A DNA stretch of 64,000 bases, from the NCBI RefSeq assembly GCF_002042885.1, contig NZ_MVFY01000002.1, positions 414,995-478,994 of the forward strand, given 5' to 3'. How positions within the stretch are numbered: the first letter of the stretch is position 1; the number at the start of each line of letters is the position of its first letter. Source of the DNA: Citrobacter portucalensis (GTDB lineage Bacteria; Pseudomonadota; Gammaproteobacteria; Enterobacterales; Enterobacteriaceae). The notes beneath the pieces were generated by a model. It did not search any database. It saw nothing but the letters and a program-made list of their open reading frames with translations, and was not told the DNA's origin. This document shows, piece by piece, positions 51,854 through 63,200 of this stretch. The position numbers were made by a program, and so were the translations under genes.

Positions 51854-54800
51854 TCAGCGTCGAGCTTTAAATCGCGCTAACGTATTTTCAACGAGGACAA
51901 AGAACACTGGAACAAAATAGATTGCCAGTACCGTCGCGGCCAGCATCCCACCGATAACCCCCGTACCGACGGCATTTTGCGCACCAGAGCCCGCGCCGTT
52001 GCTTATTGCCAGTGGAATAACCCCCAGGATGAAGGCGAGTGAGGTCATCAGAATTGGACGTAAGCGCATTTGCGCGGCTTCCACTGCGGCTTCAAGCGGC
52101 GTTTTCCCTTCTTTCTGCATAATCTCGACGGCAAACTCGACGATCAGAATGGCGTTTTTAGCCGACAGCCCCATGGTGGTGAGCAGGCCGACCTGGAAAT
52201 AAACATCATTGCTCAGACCGCGCAGATCGGTAGCCAGCAAAGCGCCGACCACCCCGATTGGCACAACCAGCATCACCGAGAACGGGATCGACCAGCTTTC
52301 ATACAGTGCCGCCAGCGCCAGAAACACGACGATCAGCGAAATGCCGTACAGCATAGGTGCTTGGTTTGTGGATAGCGCCTCCTGATAAGACAGACCGGTC
52401 CAGGCATAGCCGACGCCTGCGGGCAGTTTATTAATCAGCGATGCCATAAATTTCATCGCATCACCGCTGCTTTTCCCTTCAACCGGCTGGCCCAGAATTT
52501 CCATTGCTGGTTGACCGTTGTAGCGTTCAAGGCGAGGAGAACCGTAGGTCCACTCGGTGGATGAGTAGGCGGAGAGCGGGGTCATGGAACCGGAGGCGTT
52601 ACGTACGTACCAGTGGTTGATATTGTCCGGCAACATACGGAACGGCGTATCGGCCTGGACATACACTTTTTTTACGCGCCCCTGGTTCAGGAAATCATTG
52701 ACATAGCGACTACCAAACGCGGTGGAGATGGTCTGATTAATATCCGATAACGCAACGCCCATAGCTTCAGCCTTTTTGGCGTTGACGTGAATGCGGAACA
52801 TCGGTGTATCTTCCAGACCGTTCGGACGCACCCCGTCGACCTCACCGGAGGACTGGTTGGCCAAAGCCAGAAGCTGGTTCCGCGCCTGCATCATTTTTTC
52901 ATGCCCAAGATTACCGTTATCCAGCAGCTCCATATCAAACCCTGATGCGGTGCCCAATTCTGCGACCGCCGGTAAATTGAACGGATAAACGACGGCATTA
53001 TTGATGGTGCTTAAGGCCATCATGGCCCGTCGAATAATGGCGGTAACCGAGTTTTCTTCGCCAACGCGTTCTGACCAGGGCTTCAGGCTGATAAACGCCA
53101 GACCGTTGTTTTGTCCCTGGCCGCTGAAACCAAATCCGCCGACGGTGAAAACAGAAGCAACGTTTTTCTGCTCTTTCGTCAGGTAGTAGTCGGTTATTTC
53201 CCCGAGCACTTTACTGGTGTTCACCATCGTTGAACCCGAAGGCAATTGTGCCGTGGTCATGAATACCCCCTGATCTTCTTCAGGCAGAAACGAGGTCGGA
53301 GTGCGTAAAAACAGCATAATCATGCCCGCGCCAATGACTAAATAGACGACCATATAACGGCCTGTGCGACGTAGCAGTCTACGGGTGCTGTCCGTGTAGT
53401 GCTGAGTGCATTTCTCCATGAAGTGATTGAAACGGGTAAACAGAAAATGTGTGTTTTCCTTTTCTCCTTCGTGGGATTTCAACAACATAGCGCAAAGTGC
53501 AGGCGTCAGGCTCATTGCCACAAATACCGACAGCAGCATGGAGGAGATTAAGGTGATGGAAAACTGACGGAAAATTTCACCCGTTGCCCCGCTCATAAAC
53601 GCCATCGGCATAAATACGGCGGATAACACGACGGCAATACCAACCAGCGCCCTCTGGAGCTGGCCCATTGCTTTATGCGTTGCCGCTTTTGGAGACAAGT
53701 GCTCTTCAGCAATAATACGTTCTACGTTCTCAACCACCACGATGGCATCATCGACCAACAGCCCTATCGCCAGCACCATGCCAAACATCGTGAGCGTGTT
53801 AATCGAAAAACCGGCAACGTCGAGTATTGCAAAGGTTCCGAGGATAACCACCGGAACGGCGATAGTGGGGATAAGCGTCGCACGGAAACTCTGTAAAAAC
53901 AGATACATGACGAGGAATACCAGAATGATTGCCTCGATCAAAGTATGAAAAACACCCTGAATCGAAATCTCGATAAACGGCGTGGTGTCATAGGGATAAA
54001 CGGTTTTCATACTGGCCGGAAACCAGGCCGATAATCTGTTCAGCTCTTGTTTGACCGCCTGGGACGTTGCCAGGGCATTGGCACCAGCGGCAAGTTTAAT
54101 CGCAATCCCGGCGGCGGGTTTGCCGTTGTAACGTGCAACCGTTGCATAATTTTCCGCACCCAGCTCAATGCGCGCGACATCGCGCAGCAGAACCTGAGAA
54201 CCATCTTGCTGAACTTTAAGGAAGATCTTGCCAAATTCATCGGTCGTTTGCAGACGCGTCTGGACGATTATCGACGCATTTAACTGCTGATCGGCTGACT
54301 GAGGCATACCCCCCAACTGCCCGCCAGATATCTGATTATTCTGCACTTTGAGCTGGGTAATGACGTCCTCGGGAGTGAGGTTATACTTGTCGAGCTTTTG
54401 TGGATCCAACCAGATGCGCATGGCGTATTGCGAACCGAATAACTGTACGCTCCCCACCCCGGCAGTGCGGCTTAGCGGATCTTTAATGTTCGAGGCTACA
54501 TAGTCGGCAATATCATATTGGCTCAGGCTGTTATTATCAGAGATAAAACCGGCAACCATTAAGATATTGCTGCTGGATTTATCAACGCTGATCCCTTGCT
54601 GTTGTACTTCCTGTGGCAAGGAAGGCATCGCCAGCTGCAGTTTATTCTGTACCTGAACCTGCGCAATATCGGGTGACGTACCCGTTTTGAAGGTCAGGAT
54701 AATCGAGGCATTACCTGCCGCATCGCTGGTGGATGACATATACATCAGGCCATCAAGACCATTCATATTCTGTTCAATCACCTGGGTGACGGAGTCTTCA

Positions 54801-54970
54801 ACGGTCTTTGCGTCAGCCCCTGGGTAGGCAGCGCTGATGGTAATGGTTGGGGGCGCAATTTGTGGATATTGGGCGACAGGCAGGTTCATTATCGCGATAC
54901 CGCCCGTAAACATCATGATAATAGCGAGCACCCAGGCGAAAACCGGGCGCTCAATAAAAAAGTTGGCCAT
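51854..54970 (-). CDS. mdtF: RND multidrug efflux pump MdtF
   Basis: 1038-aa inner-membrane RND transporter, nearly the length of E. coli MdtF (1037). N-terminus [20 protein letters not shown], then [15 protein letters not shown]. The proton-relay aspartates lie in [16 protein letters not shown] in TM4, and the matching lysine region in [17 protein letters not shown]. The long runs [12 protein letters not shown] and [28 protein letters not shown] follow MdtF more than AcrB. Exports steroids, dyes and other drugs with MdtE and TolC. No tolC-like gene is nearby. Follows mdtE after 28 bp. Confidence 0.9.
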   Translation of the reverse strand: MANFFIERPVFAWVLAIIMMFTGGIAIMNLPVAQYPQIAPPTITISAAYPGADAKTVEDSVTQVIEQNMNGLDGLMYMSSTSDAAGNASIILTFKTGTSPDIAQVQVQNKLQLAMPSLPQEVQQQGISVDKSSSNILMVAGFISDNNSLSQYDIADYVASNIKDPLSRTAGVGSVQLFGSQYAMRIWLDPQKLDKYNLTPEDVITQLKVQNNQISGGQLGGMPQSADQQLNASIIVQTRLQTTDEFGKIFLKVQQDGSQVLLRDVARIELGAENYATVARYNGKPAAGIAIKLAAGANALATSQAVKQELNRLSAWFPASMKTVYPYDTTPFIEISIQGVFHTLIEAIILVFLVMYLFLQSFRATLIPTIAVPVVILGTFAILDVAGFSINTLTMFGMVLAIGLLVDDAIVVVENVERIIAEEHLSPKAATHKAMGQLQRALVGIAVVLSAVFMPMAFMSGATGEIFRQFSITLISSMLLSVFVAMSLTPALCAMLLKSHEGEKENTHFLFTRFNHFMEKCTQHYTDSTRRLLRRTGRYMVVYLVIGAGMIMLFLRTPTSFLPEEDQGVFMTTAQLPSGSTMVNTSKVLGEITDYYLTKEQKNVASVFTVGGFGFSGQGQNNGLAFISLKPWSERVGEENSVTAIIRRAMMALSTINNAVVYPFNLPAVAELGTASGFDMELLDNGNLGHEKMMQARNQLLALANQSSGEVDGVRPNGLEDTPMFRIHVNAKKAEAMGVALSDINQTISTAFGSRYVNDFLNQGRVKKVYVQADTPFRMLPDNINHWYVRNASGSMTPLSAYSSTEWTYGSPRLERYNGQPAMEILGQPVEGKSSGDAMKFMASLINKLPAGVGYAWTGLSYQEALSTNQAPMLYGISLIVVFLALAALYESWSIPFSVMLVVPIGVVGALLATDLRGLSNDVYFQVGLLTTMGLSAKNAILIVEFAVEIMQKEGKTPLEAAVEAAQMRLRPILMTSLAFILGVIPLAISNGAGSGAQNAVGTGVIGGMLAATVLAIYFVPVFFVLVENTLARFKARR

Positions 54971-54998
54971 GAAGAAAGTGTCCTTAATGCCTGAAATA

Positions 54999-56153
54999 TT
55001 ACTGTTCAGCTACCGTGTCAGGTGTGTTCAGTTTTGAAGGGAGGACCCGGGCTTTGATTCCCGGACGAATTCTTTGTAATCCGGACACAATGACCCGATC
55101 GCCAGGATGTAATCCCGCGGTCACTAACCATTGATTACCAACGGCCTTCACTGCGTTTATTTCACGCAGTTGCACTACGTTTTCCTGGTTAAGGATCAGC
55201 GCGGTGGCTTTTCCTTGCTCGTTATGCGTAATTCCTTGCTGGGGGACCATCAACACGTTTTGTTGACTGCCTTCGTCCAGCAACGCCGTGACATACATAC
55301 CGGGTAAAATTTCACCTTCAGGATTGGGAAATACGGCGCGCAGGGTTACCGAACCGGTGGTCTCATCAACAGCGGGATCGGAAAACTCAAGCGTACCGGT
55401 ATGGCGATAGGGCTTGCCGTTTTCCAGCATCAGTTCAACCGGAATTTTGCCTTGTTGCTGGGCGATTTGGCCGTTGGCTTTCTCTTCTTTCAGGCGTAAG
55501 AAGTCCTGTACTGACTGGGTTAAATCAACATAAATCGGATCTAATTTCTGAACGGTGACCAGCGCGTTTTCCTGATTGGCAGTAACCAGGGCACCCACGG
55601 TCACGGAAGATTTGCCGCTAATGCCATCAATGGGCGAGGTAACATTGGCGTATCGAAGATTGATGGTGGCTTGTTCAAGATCCGCTTTAGCGACGGCAAC
55701 ATTGGCTTGCGCTTCATTAAGCTGTGAACGCGTCGTGTCATAGTCCTGGCGGCTGACGTAATTAGATTTTATTAACGCTGACTGCCGATTGAGTGTCAGA
55801 CGAACATTATTGGCGGTAGCCTGTGCTTTTGCCAACGCGCCTTTGGCTGAGTCCAGTCGTGCCTGCAGCGGGGCAGGATCAATTTGATACAGTGATTCTC
55901 CTTTGCTGACTTTATCGCCTTCAACAAAGTTGCGTTTTATGATGATCCCACCAACCTGAGGACGGATTTCGGCGATCTCGAACGCAAGCGCGCGGCCCGG
56001 AAGTTCACTTTTAATATTTACTGAGGAGGGCGCTAAGGTAACAACGCCGACCTCGGGCTCCATGGCGGTTTTTACTGCAGGTTTATTATCGCAGGCGGTG
56101 ATGATGACGCTACTAAAGAATAATGGTATCAACAGTAAGCATTTTCTGTTCAT
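54999..56153 (-). CDS. mdtE: Periplasmic adaptor lipoprotein MdtE
   Basis: 384 aa from the ATG at 56151-56153 with AGGGA upstream; the frame is open 9 codons further but the lipoprotein signal starts here ([21 protein letters not shown], Cys at residue 21). HlyD-like adaptor order: barrel-sandwich ([24 protein letters not shown]), helical hairpin ([31 protein letters not shown]), lipoyl half ([27 protein letters not shown]), beta-barrel and membrane-proximal domain ([15 protein letters not shown]). Links MdtF to TolC. First gene of mdtE-mdtF, 280 bp after slp. Confidence 0.9.
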   Translation of the reverse strand: MNRKCLLLIPLFFSSVIITACDNKPAVKTAMEPEVGVVTLAPSSVNIKSELPGRALAFEIAEIRPQVGGIIIKRNFVEGDKVSKGESLYQIDPAPLQARLDSAKGALAKAQATANNVRLTLNRQSALIKSNYVSRQDYDTTRSQLNEAQANVAVAKADLEQATINLRYANVTSPIDGISGKSSVTVGALVTANQENALVTVQKLDPIYVDLTQSVQDFLRLKEEKANGQIAQQQGKIPVELMLENGKPYRHTGTLEFSDPAVDETTGSVTLRAVFPNPEGEILPGMYVTALLDEGSQQNVLMVPQQGITHNEQGKATALILNQENVVQLREINAVKAVGNQWLVTAGLHPGDRVIVSGLQRIRPGIKARVLPSKLNTPDTVAEQ

Positions 56154-56433
56154 AGTAATCCCTGAATAATGTGTAAACACAAATGTTCTTTTATTGCATG
56201 CAGGGTGGGGGAGTTGTCGGTAAATAACAAAAGATGGTCAGGCATGAGAAGGGTAAAGCCCATTTCTTCGCTAAAGAATTAGCGGTTAAAAATTATATGT
56301 AACAGGAAGAATGCATATTAAGCGAAGGATCTCATGAAGCAGGATGGCGCAATAAGATAAACGCGGGGTGATGAGAAGGGGTGTTTGCCAACACCTGACT
56401 CCGGAATATAGTCGCGCCATCTTACCTCTGGGA
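56154..56433 (-). promoter_or_regulatory. 280-bp gap between slp and mdtE
   Basis: Probably holds the mdtE promoter. In E. coli this place is held by gadE, which is absent. No EvgA box was found. A small stem GGTGTT-TGCC-AACACC at 56380-56395 lies 53 bp beyond the slp stop. Confidence 0.4.
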
Positions 56434-57000
56434 TTATTTCACTAGCTCCGGAGTTACCTGAGTGACTGTATTGGCGTAGTAAGGCGCTCCCCACATCGGC
56501 TCAGGCCAGAATGCGCCGTAACCATAATCCCACATGTTATAGGTGGTGTTGACAGACTCAGTTAAATGCCAAACCTGAATTCCTTGTAAATCAACTTTAA
56601 CAAAGTTGTACGGGACTTTGTTGATGAATCCTGACTCATCTCCTTGAATTGTTCCCAAAATGGTCACGAAATGGTTTCTGTAGTTTACCGGATCGAGGAA
56701 ACCTTTCTGCTGGGCAAGAATACGTCCCTGATAGCTCGCGTCTATTTGTGGCTTAGCAGAGTCGTTCAGTGGCAAAACGGCGATTTCCAGCAACGTATCA
56801 TTTTTGGTGTTAATCACATTGATGACTTTACCACCAAAGCGAGCCTGTTGACCGGTATATAAACCGGGCTGGTTATGCACGGAGATAAAGTTTTTTTGGA
56901 TATCGGGTTGATTATTACCTTTGATATTCTCAGGAATGGAAGCACATGATGCCAGGGTGAAAGCAAGGGCAATAATCATCAACCCTTTTGTATTTTTCAT
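56434..57000 (-). CDS. slp: Outer-membrane lipoprotein Slp
   Basis: 188 aa, the size of E. coli Slp. Lipoprotein signal with Cys in TLASCASIPENIKGNNQPDIQ near residue 19. Long identical stretches include HNQPGLYTGQQARFGGKVINVIN, FLDPVNYRNHFVTILGTIQG, WDYGYGAFWPEP and the C-terminus QVTPELVK. It is a starvation- and acid-induced lipoprotein that protects against organic acids during acid stress. In E. coli it begins the acid fitness island; here it is upstream of mdtEF. Confidence 0.95.
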   Translation of the reverse strand: MKNTKGLMIIALAFTLASCASIPENIKGNNQPDIQKNFISVHNQPGLYTGQQARFGGKVINVINTKNDTLLEIAVLPLNDSAKPQIDASYQGRILAQQKGFLDPVNYRNHFVTILGTIQGDESGFINKVPYNFVKVDLQGIQVWHLTESVNTTYNMWDYGYGAFWPEPMWGAPYYANTVTQVTPELVK

Positions 57001-57244
57001 TTTACTTTCCTGCTTAAAAAAGACAGGTCTATAGTAAACCTTTGCGTATTATTGTCAGCATGCGCATTGTTGATTATCTAATATTAATATAATTGTAGCT
57101 TATGGTAATAACGGATTGTATTTTATCTGGTCGCTGAATGAGGGCGATATTTTCAACGACCATGAAAGTAACGGCAGACATCACGGTTTCACGTCACGCT
57201 GGCGGGAATGTAATAAAGCGGAACGTCAATTTTTGCGGTGCTCA

Positions 57245-58099
57245 TCACCCGACAGAATGACCGCGTTCATTACTCCCGTCACCCAGACGGTAAGCCAGCG
57301 CCACCACTAGCGACTGCACCAGGCACAGCGTCGCAGACTGGGATCGAAACGCGTCAACCTGCGCCTCTTTCACCACAAAGCAGAGATCGCTGAATGTTGC
57401 CAGCGGGCTTATCTGGCTGTCGGTAATCACGATCTGGCGCGCGCCGGCATTGGCCGCAGTTTCGCTGACCATCAGCGTTTCTTCCGCATAAGGCGAGAAG
57501 CTAATCGACACCACGATATCCTGCGCTTTGATGCGGTTAATCTGCTCGCGCAGCATTCCGCCCATTCCGTCGAGCAAAATAGGGCGACATTCAAGATGGC
57601 TCAGGGCGTAGGTGAGATAGGCCGCTACGCTAAACGAACGACGCAGACCAGCGATGTAAATGGTGTCGGCTTCTGCCAGCAATTGTACGGCGCGTTCCAG
57701 CATTTCAGGTTCGGCACGGGCTGCCAACTGCTGGAGCGCCTGGGTATTCGAACGGGCGAACTCCTGCAGGATATCGAGCGGGGTTTCCGGTACGGCTTCG
57801 CTTTCCATCTCACGGAACATGCGCGCGCGGTCGCTGTAGCTGGCGGTTTCCTCTACCAGGTTCATACGAAACAGCTGTTTCATTTCGTTGAAGCCGGTGA
57901 AGTCAAAGGCGTTGGCGAAGCGGATAAGCGTAGAGGGTGGCACTCCGGCACGTTCAGCAATGACGGCAACCGTATCAAAGGCCACGCTATTGGTATTATC
58001 CAGCACATAGCGGGACACCTGCTGCAGCCTCTTACTCAGGCTATCGTAGCGATCGCGGATTTGCTGCTGCAGCTCGTTCAGGCTGGTTGCTGTTGTCAT
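57245..58099 (-). CDS. iolR: RpiR-family repressor IolR
   Basis: 284 aa. An N-terminal HTH_6 domain (residues about 10-85: SLSKRLQQVSRYVLDNTNSVAFDTVAVIAERAGVPPSTLIRFANAFDFTGF) is followed by a SIS sugar-phosphate-binding domain (about 125-265: YIAGLRRSFSVAAYLTYAL, DIVVSISFSPYAEETL). Divergent from iolA and located in an iol cluster, so it should be the inositol repressor; Salmonella IolR is of this type. The effector is probably a phosphorylated inositol catabolite. A candidate operator at 58181-58199 lies in its own promoter region. Confidence 0.9.
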   Translation of the reverse strand: MTTATSLNELQQQIRDRYDSLSKRLQQVSRYVLDNTNSVAFDTVAVIAERAGVPPSTLIRFANAFDFTGFNEMKQLFRMNLVEETASYSDRARMFREMESEAVPETPLDILQEFARSNTQALQQLAARAEPEMLERAVQLLAEADTIYIAGLRRSFSVAAYLTYALSHLECRPILLDGMGGMLREQINRIKAQDIVVSISFSPYAEETLMVSETAANAGARQIVITDSQISPLATFSDLCFVVKEAQVDAFRSQSATLCLVQSLVVALAYRLGDGSNERGHSVG

Positions 58100-58180
58100 T
58101 TTACCTCCTGGTACATAGTTTTATGATTCTAAACGCAAAACCGCGTCTTTGAAATGTCACTCATTCATCTGGCTGTAAAA

Positions 58181-58199
58181 ACGAAACAAAAGCTTCAGG
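58181..58199. promoter_or_regulatory. Candidate IolR operator (iolR side)
   Basis: ACGAAACAAAAGCTTCAGG shares 12 of 19 bases with the complement of the iolA-proximal site, including GAAACAAA. It lies 82-100 bp upstream of the iolR start, suggesting autoregulation. Confidence 0.45.
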
Positions 58200-58310
58200 C
58201 TTGTCGTCCGCTGAAACGTTATGCCAGTGCACGCTAATCATGCGATTCCGCTTGTTAACATAAAAACCCATCCTTGATCACATTAATCATTATTTATTTT
58301 ATTTCAACTT

Positions 58311-58333
58311 AAAATGGAATGTTTGTTTCATAT
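58311..58333. promoter_or_regulatory. Candidate IolR operator (iolA side)
   Basis: The core TGGAATGTTTGTTTCA has GGAA-N6-TTTC symmetry, near the GGAA-N6-TTCC motif described for rhizobial RpiR-type IolR. It overlaps the likely -35/-10 region 60-80 bp before iolA. Its complement aligns with the iolG site. Confidence 0.62.
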
Positions 58334-58392
58334 ATAGTACACAGATAACAGTGTTCAGGTAACAGTCACGTATCAACAGCGAGAGGTTAAGG

Positions 58393-59898
58393 ATGGAGAC
58401 AGTAGCGAATTTTATCCACGGCGAATGTGTCACCGGTTCAGGCCAGCGCGTTCAGGCAATCTTCAACCCGGCCACCGGCGAACAGATCCGCCAGGTGGTG
58501 ATGAGTACGACACAGGAAACCGAGCAGGCCATTGCGGCAGCGCACGACGCATTCCCCGGGTGGGCGCGCCATTCTCCGTTAAAACGTGCGCGAGTGATGT
58601 TCCGCTTTAAGGCGCTGTTGGAAGAAAACATGGAGAGGCTGGCTCGCATCATCAGCGAAGAGCATGGCAAGGTATTCTCTGACGCAGTTGGTGAGCTGAC
58701 CCGCGGCCTGGAAGTGGTGGAGTTTGCCTGTGGCATCCCACATCTGCAAAAGGGCGAACACTCAGCCAACGTAGGGACCGGCGTCGATAGCCATTCGCTG
58801 ATGCAACCGCTCGGGGTTTGCGTCGGGATCACGCCGTTTAACTTTCCGGCAATGGTACCGATGTGGATGTTCCCCATCGCGCTGGCAACCGGGAATACTT
58901 TCGTGCTGAAACCCTCAGAAAAAGACCCTTCTCTCGCCCTGGCTCTGGCGAAACTGCTGCAAGAAGCCGGATTGCCGGACGGCGTGTTCAACGTCGTGCA
59001 GGGGGACAAAGAGTCCGTTGACGTGCTGTTAACTGACCCGCGCGTGCAGGCCGTGAGCTTTGTCGGCTCTACGCCGATTGCGGAATACATTTATCAGACG
59101 GCATCGGCCCACGGTAAGCGTTGTCAGGCGTTAGGTGGCGCTAAAAATCACTGCATTTTAATGCCGGATGCCGACATGGATATGGCAACCAACGCCATTA
59201 TGGGGGCCGCTTACGGCGCGGCGGGTGAACGCTGCATGGCACTTTCGGTCGTGCTGGCGGTAGGAGACAAAACGGCAGATGAGCTGTGCTCGAGACTGGA
59301 AAAACAGATTGCGGCGCTGCGTGTCGGGCCTGGTCTTGACCAGACACCGGAAAATGAAATGGGGCCGCTTATCTCCTCTGTACATCGTAATAAAGTGCTC
59401 GGTTATATCGACAGTGGGGAATCGCAGGGGGCCAGCCTGCGCGTGGATGGTCGACGTTTTAGCGTTAAAGGCCATGAGCAGGGTTATTTTGTCGGGCCGA
59501 CCCTGTTTGATAACGTCACGCCGGAGATGACCATCTATAAAGAAGAGATTTTTGGACCGGTGCTTTCTGTGGTGCGCGTAGCAGATTACAGCAGCGCGGT
59601 GGAACTGATTAACCGTCATGAATATGGTAATGGCACGGCAATTTTCACACGTGACGGCGGCTGTGCGCGTCGCTTCTGCGAAGAAGTGCAGGCGGGCATG
59701 GTGGGCGTAAACGTGCCAATTCCGGTGCCGATGGCGTTCCACTGTTTTGGCGGCTGGAAGCGGTCCATTTTTGGTGCGCTGAACGTTCATGGTAACGATG
59801 GCGTGCGCTTCTACACCCGGATGAAAACCGTCACCGCACGCTGGCCGGAGATGTTGCAGGACACAGGGGCCGCGTTCTCCATGCCAACGCTGGGCTGA
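58393..59898 (+). CDS. iolA: Methylmalonate-semialdehyde dehydrogenase (CoA-acylating) IolA
   Basis: 501-aa aldehyde dehydrogenase that turns malonate semialdehyde and CoA into acetyl-CoA, CO2 and NADH, the last step of inositol breakdown. ALDH marks: [21 protein letters not shown] and [11 protein letters not shown]. The catalytic cysteine is in [16 protein letters not shown]. [12 protein letters not shown] replaces the usual ELGGK, as in the CoA-acylating MmsA/IolA group that lacks the glutamate base. Opens the plus-strand operon; iolD starts 11 bp later. Confidence 0.94.
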   Translation: METVANFIHGECVTGSGQRVQAIFNPATGEQIRQVVMSTTQETEQAIAAAHDAFPGWARHSPLKRARVMFRFKALLEENMERLARIISEEHGKVFSDAVGELTRGLEVVEFACGIPHLQKGEHSANVGTGVDSHSLMQPLGVCVGITPFNFPAMVPMWMFPIALATGNTFVLKPSEKDPSLALALAKLLQEAGLPDGVFNVVQGDKESVDVLLTDPRVQAVSFVGSTPIAEYIYQTASAHGKRCQALGGAKNHCILMPDADMDMATNAIMGAAYGAAGERCMALSVVLAVGDKTADELCSRLEKQIAALRVGPGLDQTPENEMGPLISSVHRNKVLGYIDSGESQGASLRVDGRRFSVKGHEQGYFVGPTLFDNVTPEMTIYKEEIFGPVLSVVRVADYSSAVELINRHEYGNGTAIFTRDGGCARRFCEEVQAGMVGVNVPIPVPMAFHCFGGWKRSIFGALNVHGNDGVRFYTRMKTVTARWPEMLQDTGAAFSMPTLG

Positions 59899-59909
59899 CA
59901 GGAGGGTTT

Positions 59910-61835
59910 ATGCAAACCGAACGTATGACCATGGCTCAGGCGCTGGTCAAATTCCTTAATCAACAATATATCTGTGTCGATGGCGTGGAAACGCCCTTTG
60001 TCGAGGGCGTCGCCACCATCTTTGGTCACGGTAACGTGCTTGGCATTGGCCAGGCGCTGGAGCAGGCACCCGGTCATTTGCAGGTGATGCAGGGATGTAA
60101 TGAGCAGGGAATTGCGCACATGGCGACCGGATTCGCCAAACAGCATCGGCGCCAGCGTATTTTTGCCGTGACGTCATCGGTTGGGCCGGGAGCGGCAAAC
60201 ATGGTGACCGCAGCGGCAACCGCGACGGCGAATCGTATTCCGCTGCTGCTGTTGCCTGGCGATGTCTACGCCAGTCGTCAGCCGGACCCGGTATTGCAGC
60301 AAATTGAGCAATACCATGACCTTGGCATCAGTACCAACGACTGCTTCCGCCCGGTCTCGCGTTACTGGGACCGGATTAACCGCCCGGAGCAGTTAATGAG
60401 CGCGATGCTAAACGCGATGCGAACGCTTACTGACCCCGCAGATACTGGTGCCGTAACTATTTGCCTGCCACAGGATGTGCAGGGGGAAGCCTGGGACTAT
60501 CCGCAGAGCTTCTTTGCGCGCCGCGTTCATTTGATCGAACGTCGACCACCCGACCCGCAGCGTCTGGCGATGGCGCGGGCGCTGATTGCCCGCAAACGCC
60601 GTCCGCTGGTGGTATGCGGCGGCGGGGTACGATATTCCGGCGCGCATGAGGCGTTTCGTACGTTTGTTGAAACGCTGCAACTGCCGTTTGCCGAAACTCA
60701 GGCCGGAAAGGGAGCGCTGGTTAGTGACCACCCACTTAACCTCGGAGGCATTGGGGTAACTGGAGGGATGGCAGCGAATCAGCTCGCACCGCAAGCCGAT
60801 CTGGTGATCGGCATTGGTACGCGCCTCACCGACTTTACCACCGGTTCGAAAGCGCTGTTTTCTCATCCGGAGGTTGAGTTCCTGCTGCTTAACGTGGCGG
60901 AGTTTGACGCACTGAAGCTTGATGCCACTGCGCTTATCGCCGACGCCCGTACCGGGCTTACGGCATTAACTGAAACACTGAAAGACTACCGCAGCGATTG
61001 GGGGAAGGAGGTCGCGCAGGCGCAAGAGGCCTGGCGCGATGAGTGCCAACGTTTATGGGAGCGCGACTGGCGTCCCGATGACGAACCCGAAGTGGCTGGG
61101 CATCTTGACGCTCAGCTGGCGGAATATGGCGACACGCTAAACACCCGGTTGACCCAGACGAAGGTGCTGGGGCTTATCAATCAGCACATTGAAGATAACG
61201 CTATCGTCGTAGGGGCCGCCGGATCGCTGCCTGGCGATTTACAGCGTATCTGGCGGGTCAAAACCCCGGACAGCTATCACCTGGAATACGGTTACTCCTG
61301 TATGGGCTATGAGATTGCGGCTGCTATTGGAGCCAGGCTGGCGAAGCCGCAGCAGCCGGTATATGCCATGGTGGGGGATGGCTCGTACATGATGCTGCAT
61401 TCCGAGCTACAAACCGCCGTCCAGGAGGGGATAAAAGTCACTATCCTGCTGTTTGATAACGCCAGCTTCGGGTGTATTAACAACCTGCAGATGGGGCATG
61501 GGATGGGGAGCTTCGGTACGGAAAACCGTCACCGTAATCCGCAAACCGGACGGTTGGATGGGCCATTGGTGAAGGTCGATTTTGCTAAAAACGCGGAAAG
61601 CTACGGCTGTCGGGCATGGCGTGTACATGACGAGCAAAGCCTACTGGCGGCGCTGGAAGCCTCGCGTGCGCATTCGGGACCTGTGCTGCTGGATATCAAA
61701 GTCCTGCCGAAAACCATGACCCACGACTATGCCTCCTGGTGGCGCACTGGCGATGCGCAGGTGGCAGAATCTCCGTCGGTGCGAAAAGCGGCTGAGCAGA
61801 CGTTTGAGCAGGTGAAAAACGCACGTCAGTACTAA
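59910..61835 (+). CDS. iolD: 3D-trihydroxycyclohexane-1,2-dione acylhydrolase IolD
   Basis: 641-aa ThDP-dependent enzyme that opens the ring of trihydroxycyclohexanedione to 5-deoxy-glucuronate. Starts at an ATG behind GGAGG. Three-domain layout: PYR domain ([35 protein letters not shown]), middle domain ([15 protein letters not shown]) and PP domain with the ThDP/Mg motif [19 protein letters not shown]...NASFGC. Size and insertions match IolD and not acetolactate synthase. Confidence 0.93.
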   Translation: MQTERMTMAQALVKFLNQQYICVDGVETPFVEGVATIFGHGNVLGIGQALEQAPGHLQVMQGCNEQGIAHMATGFAKQHRRQRIFAVTSSVGPGAANMVTAAATATANRIPLLLLPGDVYASRQPDPVLQQIEQYHDLGISTNDCFRPVSRYWDRINRPEQLMSAMLNAMRTLTDPADTGAVTICLPQDVQGEAWDYPQSFFARRVHLIERRPPDPQRLAMARALIARKRRPLVVCGGGVRYSGAHEAFRTFVETLQLPFAETQAGKGALVSDHPLNLGGIGVTGGMAANQLAPQADLVIGIGTRLTDFTTGSKALFSHPEVEFLLLNVAEFDALKLDATALIADARTGLTALTETLKDYRSDWGKEVAQAQEAWRDECQRLWERDWRPDDEPEVAGHLDAQLAEYGDTLNTRLTQTKVLGLINQHIEDNAIVVGAAGSLPGDLQRIWRVKTPDSYHLEYGYSCMGYEIAAAIGARLAKPQQPVYAMVGDGSYMMLHSELQTAVQEGIKVTILLFDNASFGCINNLQMGHGMGSFGTENRHRNPQTGRLDGPLVKVDFAKNAESYGCRAWRVHDEQSLLAALEASRAHSGPVLLDIKVLPKTMTHDYASWWRTGDAQVAESPSVRKAAEQTFEQVKNARQY

Positions 61836-61843
61836 ACGATTAA

Positions 61844-61923
61844 TGTCGGATGGCGCCGCGCTTATCCAGCCTACAGCGGATTCTACCCCAGGCCGGATAA
61901 GTCGTTAGCGCTGTCATCCGGTA
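61844..61923. repeat. REP pair (BIME) downstream of iolD
   Basis: TGTCGGATGGCG...TTATCCAGCCTACA (61844-61875) faces AGGCCGGATAAG...CATCCGGTA (61890-61923). Slightly diverged from the other two BIMEs. It marks the 3' end of iolA-iolD. Confidence 0.88.
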
Positions 61924-62175
61924 ACCTGCGACAACGAAATTTTCATTTCATTTTTCCTTTCTCTTCATCCATCGCCTCCTTCCTGAACGGAAGGGGGCCA
62001 ATTCCTGCATCTTCCCTGTTGTTATGTTGTGATATTGATAACAGATTTTATCTCGATCATCTCAAAAGTGTTAACTTGAACCCAAAAACATAATTTTCAC
62101 TATTTATAAAAATGAAATAAATGTTTTATTTAAAGGGTCGTTAGTTCATCGCATTCACCAACACCGGGAGCCGTT
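61924..62175 (+). promoter_or_regulatory. iolG promoter region with candidate IolR operator
   Basis: Upstream of iolG. TTGAAC (62076-62081) with TATTTA (62101-62106, 19-bp spacing) is a weak sigma-70 promoter. An inverted repeat AAATAAA-TGT-TTTATTT within 62110-62132 starts right behind the -10, as expected for repression. It aligns with the complement of the iolA site at 16 of 23 positions, nearly all differences being C/T or A/G. Confidence 0.62.
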
Positions 62176-63162
62176 ATGTTTAACATTGCTTTACTGGGCG
62201 CTGGCCGAATTGGCCAGGTACATGCAGCTAACATTGCCAGTCACAGTGCCACTACCCTCTGGTCCGTCGTCGACCCGAATCAGGAATTTGCCACCCGTCT
62301 TGCCACACAGTACCAGGCTCGTTTGCAAAGCCTGGATGAGGCGATGACGGACCCTAACGTTCACGCCGTGCTGATTGCCTCCGCGACCGATACCCATGCG
62401 GATCTGATTGAAATGGCCGCCCGCCACGGCAAAGCCATCTTCTGTGAAAAGCCGGTCCACCTGGATCTGGCCCGTGTACGCGACTGCCTGAAAGTGGTCA
62501 AAGAGTACGACGTACCGTTGTTTATCGGTTTCAACCGCCGCTTCGATCCACAGTTTCGCCGTGTGAAAACTGACGCACTGGCCGGGCGTATCGGAAAGCC
62601 GGAATCGCTGCTGATCATCTCCCGCGACCCGTCTCCGCCTCCTGCGGAATACGTGCGTGTGTCCGGCGGTATGTTCCGCGATATGACCATCCACGATTTT
62701 GATATGGCGCGCTTTATTATGGGCGAGGAGCCGGTTTCGGTGTATGCCCAGGGCAGCAATCTGGTGGATCCGGCGATTGGCGAAGCGGGCGATATCGACA
62801 CCGCGTTCATCGTACTGAAATATGCCTCCGGCGCGATGGCGACCATCGTCAACAGCCGCCGTTCTTCTTACGGATACGATCAGCGCCTTGAGCTGCACGG
62901 CTCTGAAGGGCTGCTGTGCGCTGGCAACATTCTCGAAAATCAGGTGCAGCACTACGCGAAGACCGGCTGCACCAGCGCGTTACCTGAACATTTCTTCCTG
63001 CAGCGTTATAAATCGGCCTATGCCGCGGAATGGGAACACTTTGTTGCGGTACTGCGCGGCGAAGCGGTCCCTGCTTGCAGCGGGGATGATGGCGAGCGTG
63101 CGCTGTATCTGGCGGATAAAGCGCTGGAGTCACTGCATAGCCAACGTGAAGTTCTCCTCTGA
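62176..63162 (+). CDS. iolG: Inositol 2-dehydrogenase IolG
   Basis: 328-aa GFO/IDH/MocA-family oxidoreductase that oxidises myo-inositol to 2-keto-myo-inositol with NAD+, the first step of the pathway. The Rossmann motif ALLGAGRIGQVHAANI starts at residue 5. The catalytic lysine lies in FCEKPVHLD, and the Asp-His pair in MTIHDFDMARFIMGEEP. Begins a new transcription unit 340 bp after iolD and is followed by a sugar-binding protein gene. Confidence 0.93.
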   Translation: MFNIALLGAGRIGQVHAANIASHSATTLWSVVDPNQEFATRLATQYQARLQSLDEAMTDPNVHAVLIASATDTHADLIEMAARHGKAIFCEKPVHLDLARVRDCLKVVKEYDVPLFIGFNRRFDPQFRRVKTDALAGRIGKPESLLIISRDPSPPPAEYVRVSGGMFRDMTIHDFDMARFIMGEEPVSVYAQGSNLVDPAIGEAGDIDTAFIVLKYASGAMATIVNSRRSSYGYDQRLELHGSEGLLCAGNILENQVQHYAKTGCTSALPEHFFLQRYKSAYAAEWEHFVAVLRGEAVPACSGDDGERALYLADKALESLHSQREVLL

Positions 63163-63200
63163 TTGTCACCACAACCTACCCTACACAGAGAGACATAATA

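Noticed and set aside
56154..57244. EvgA boxes upstream of mdtE or slp
   Set aside because: Only loosely similar strings such as TTCCTG and ACAGGAAG were found; none keeps both TACA and TGTA halves.
1210..61923. The three palindromic repeats as possible CRISPR units or IS ends
   Set aside because: They have the REP consensus (GCCGGATGGCG...TATCCGGCCTAC), occur as single pairs, and show no spacers, target-site duplications or transposase.
61407..62952. Long antisense frames over iolD and iolG
   Set aside because: Typical shadows in high-G+C third-position genes; both sense genes are certain.
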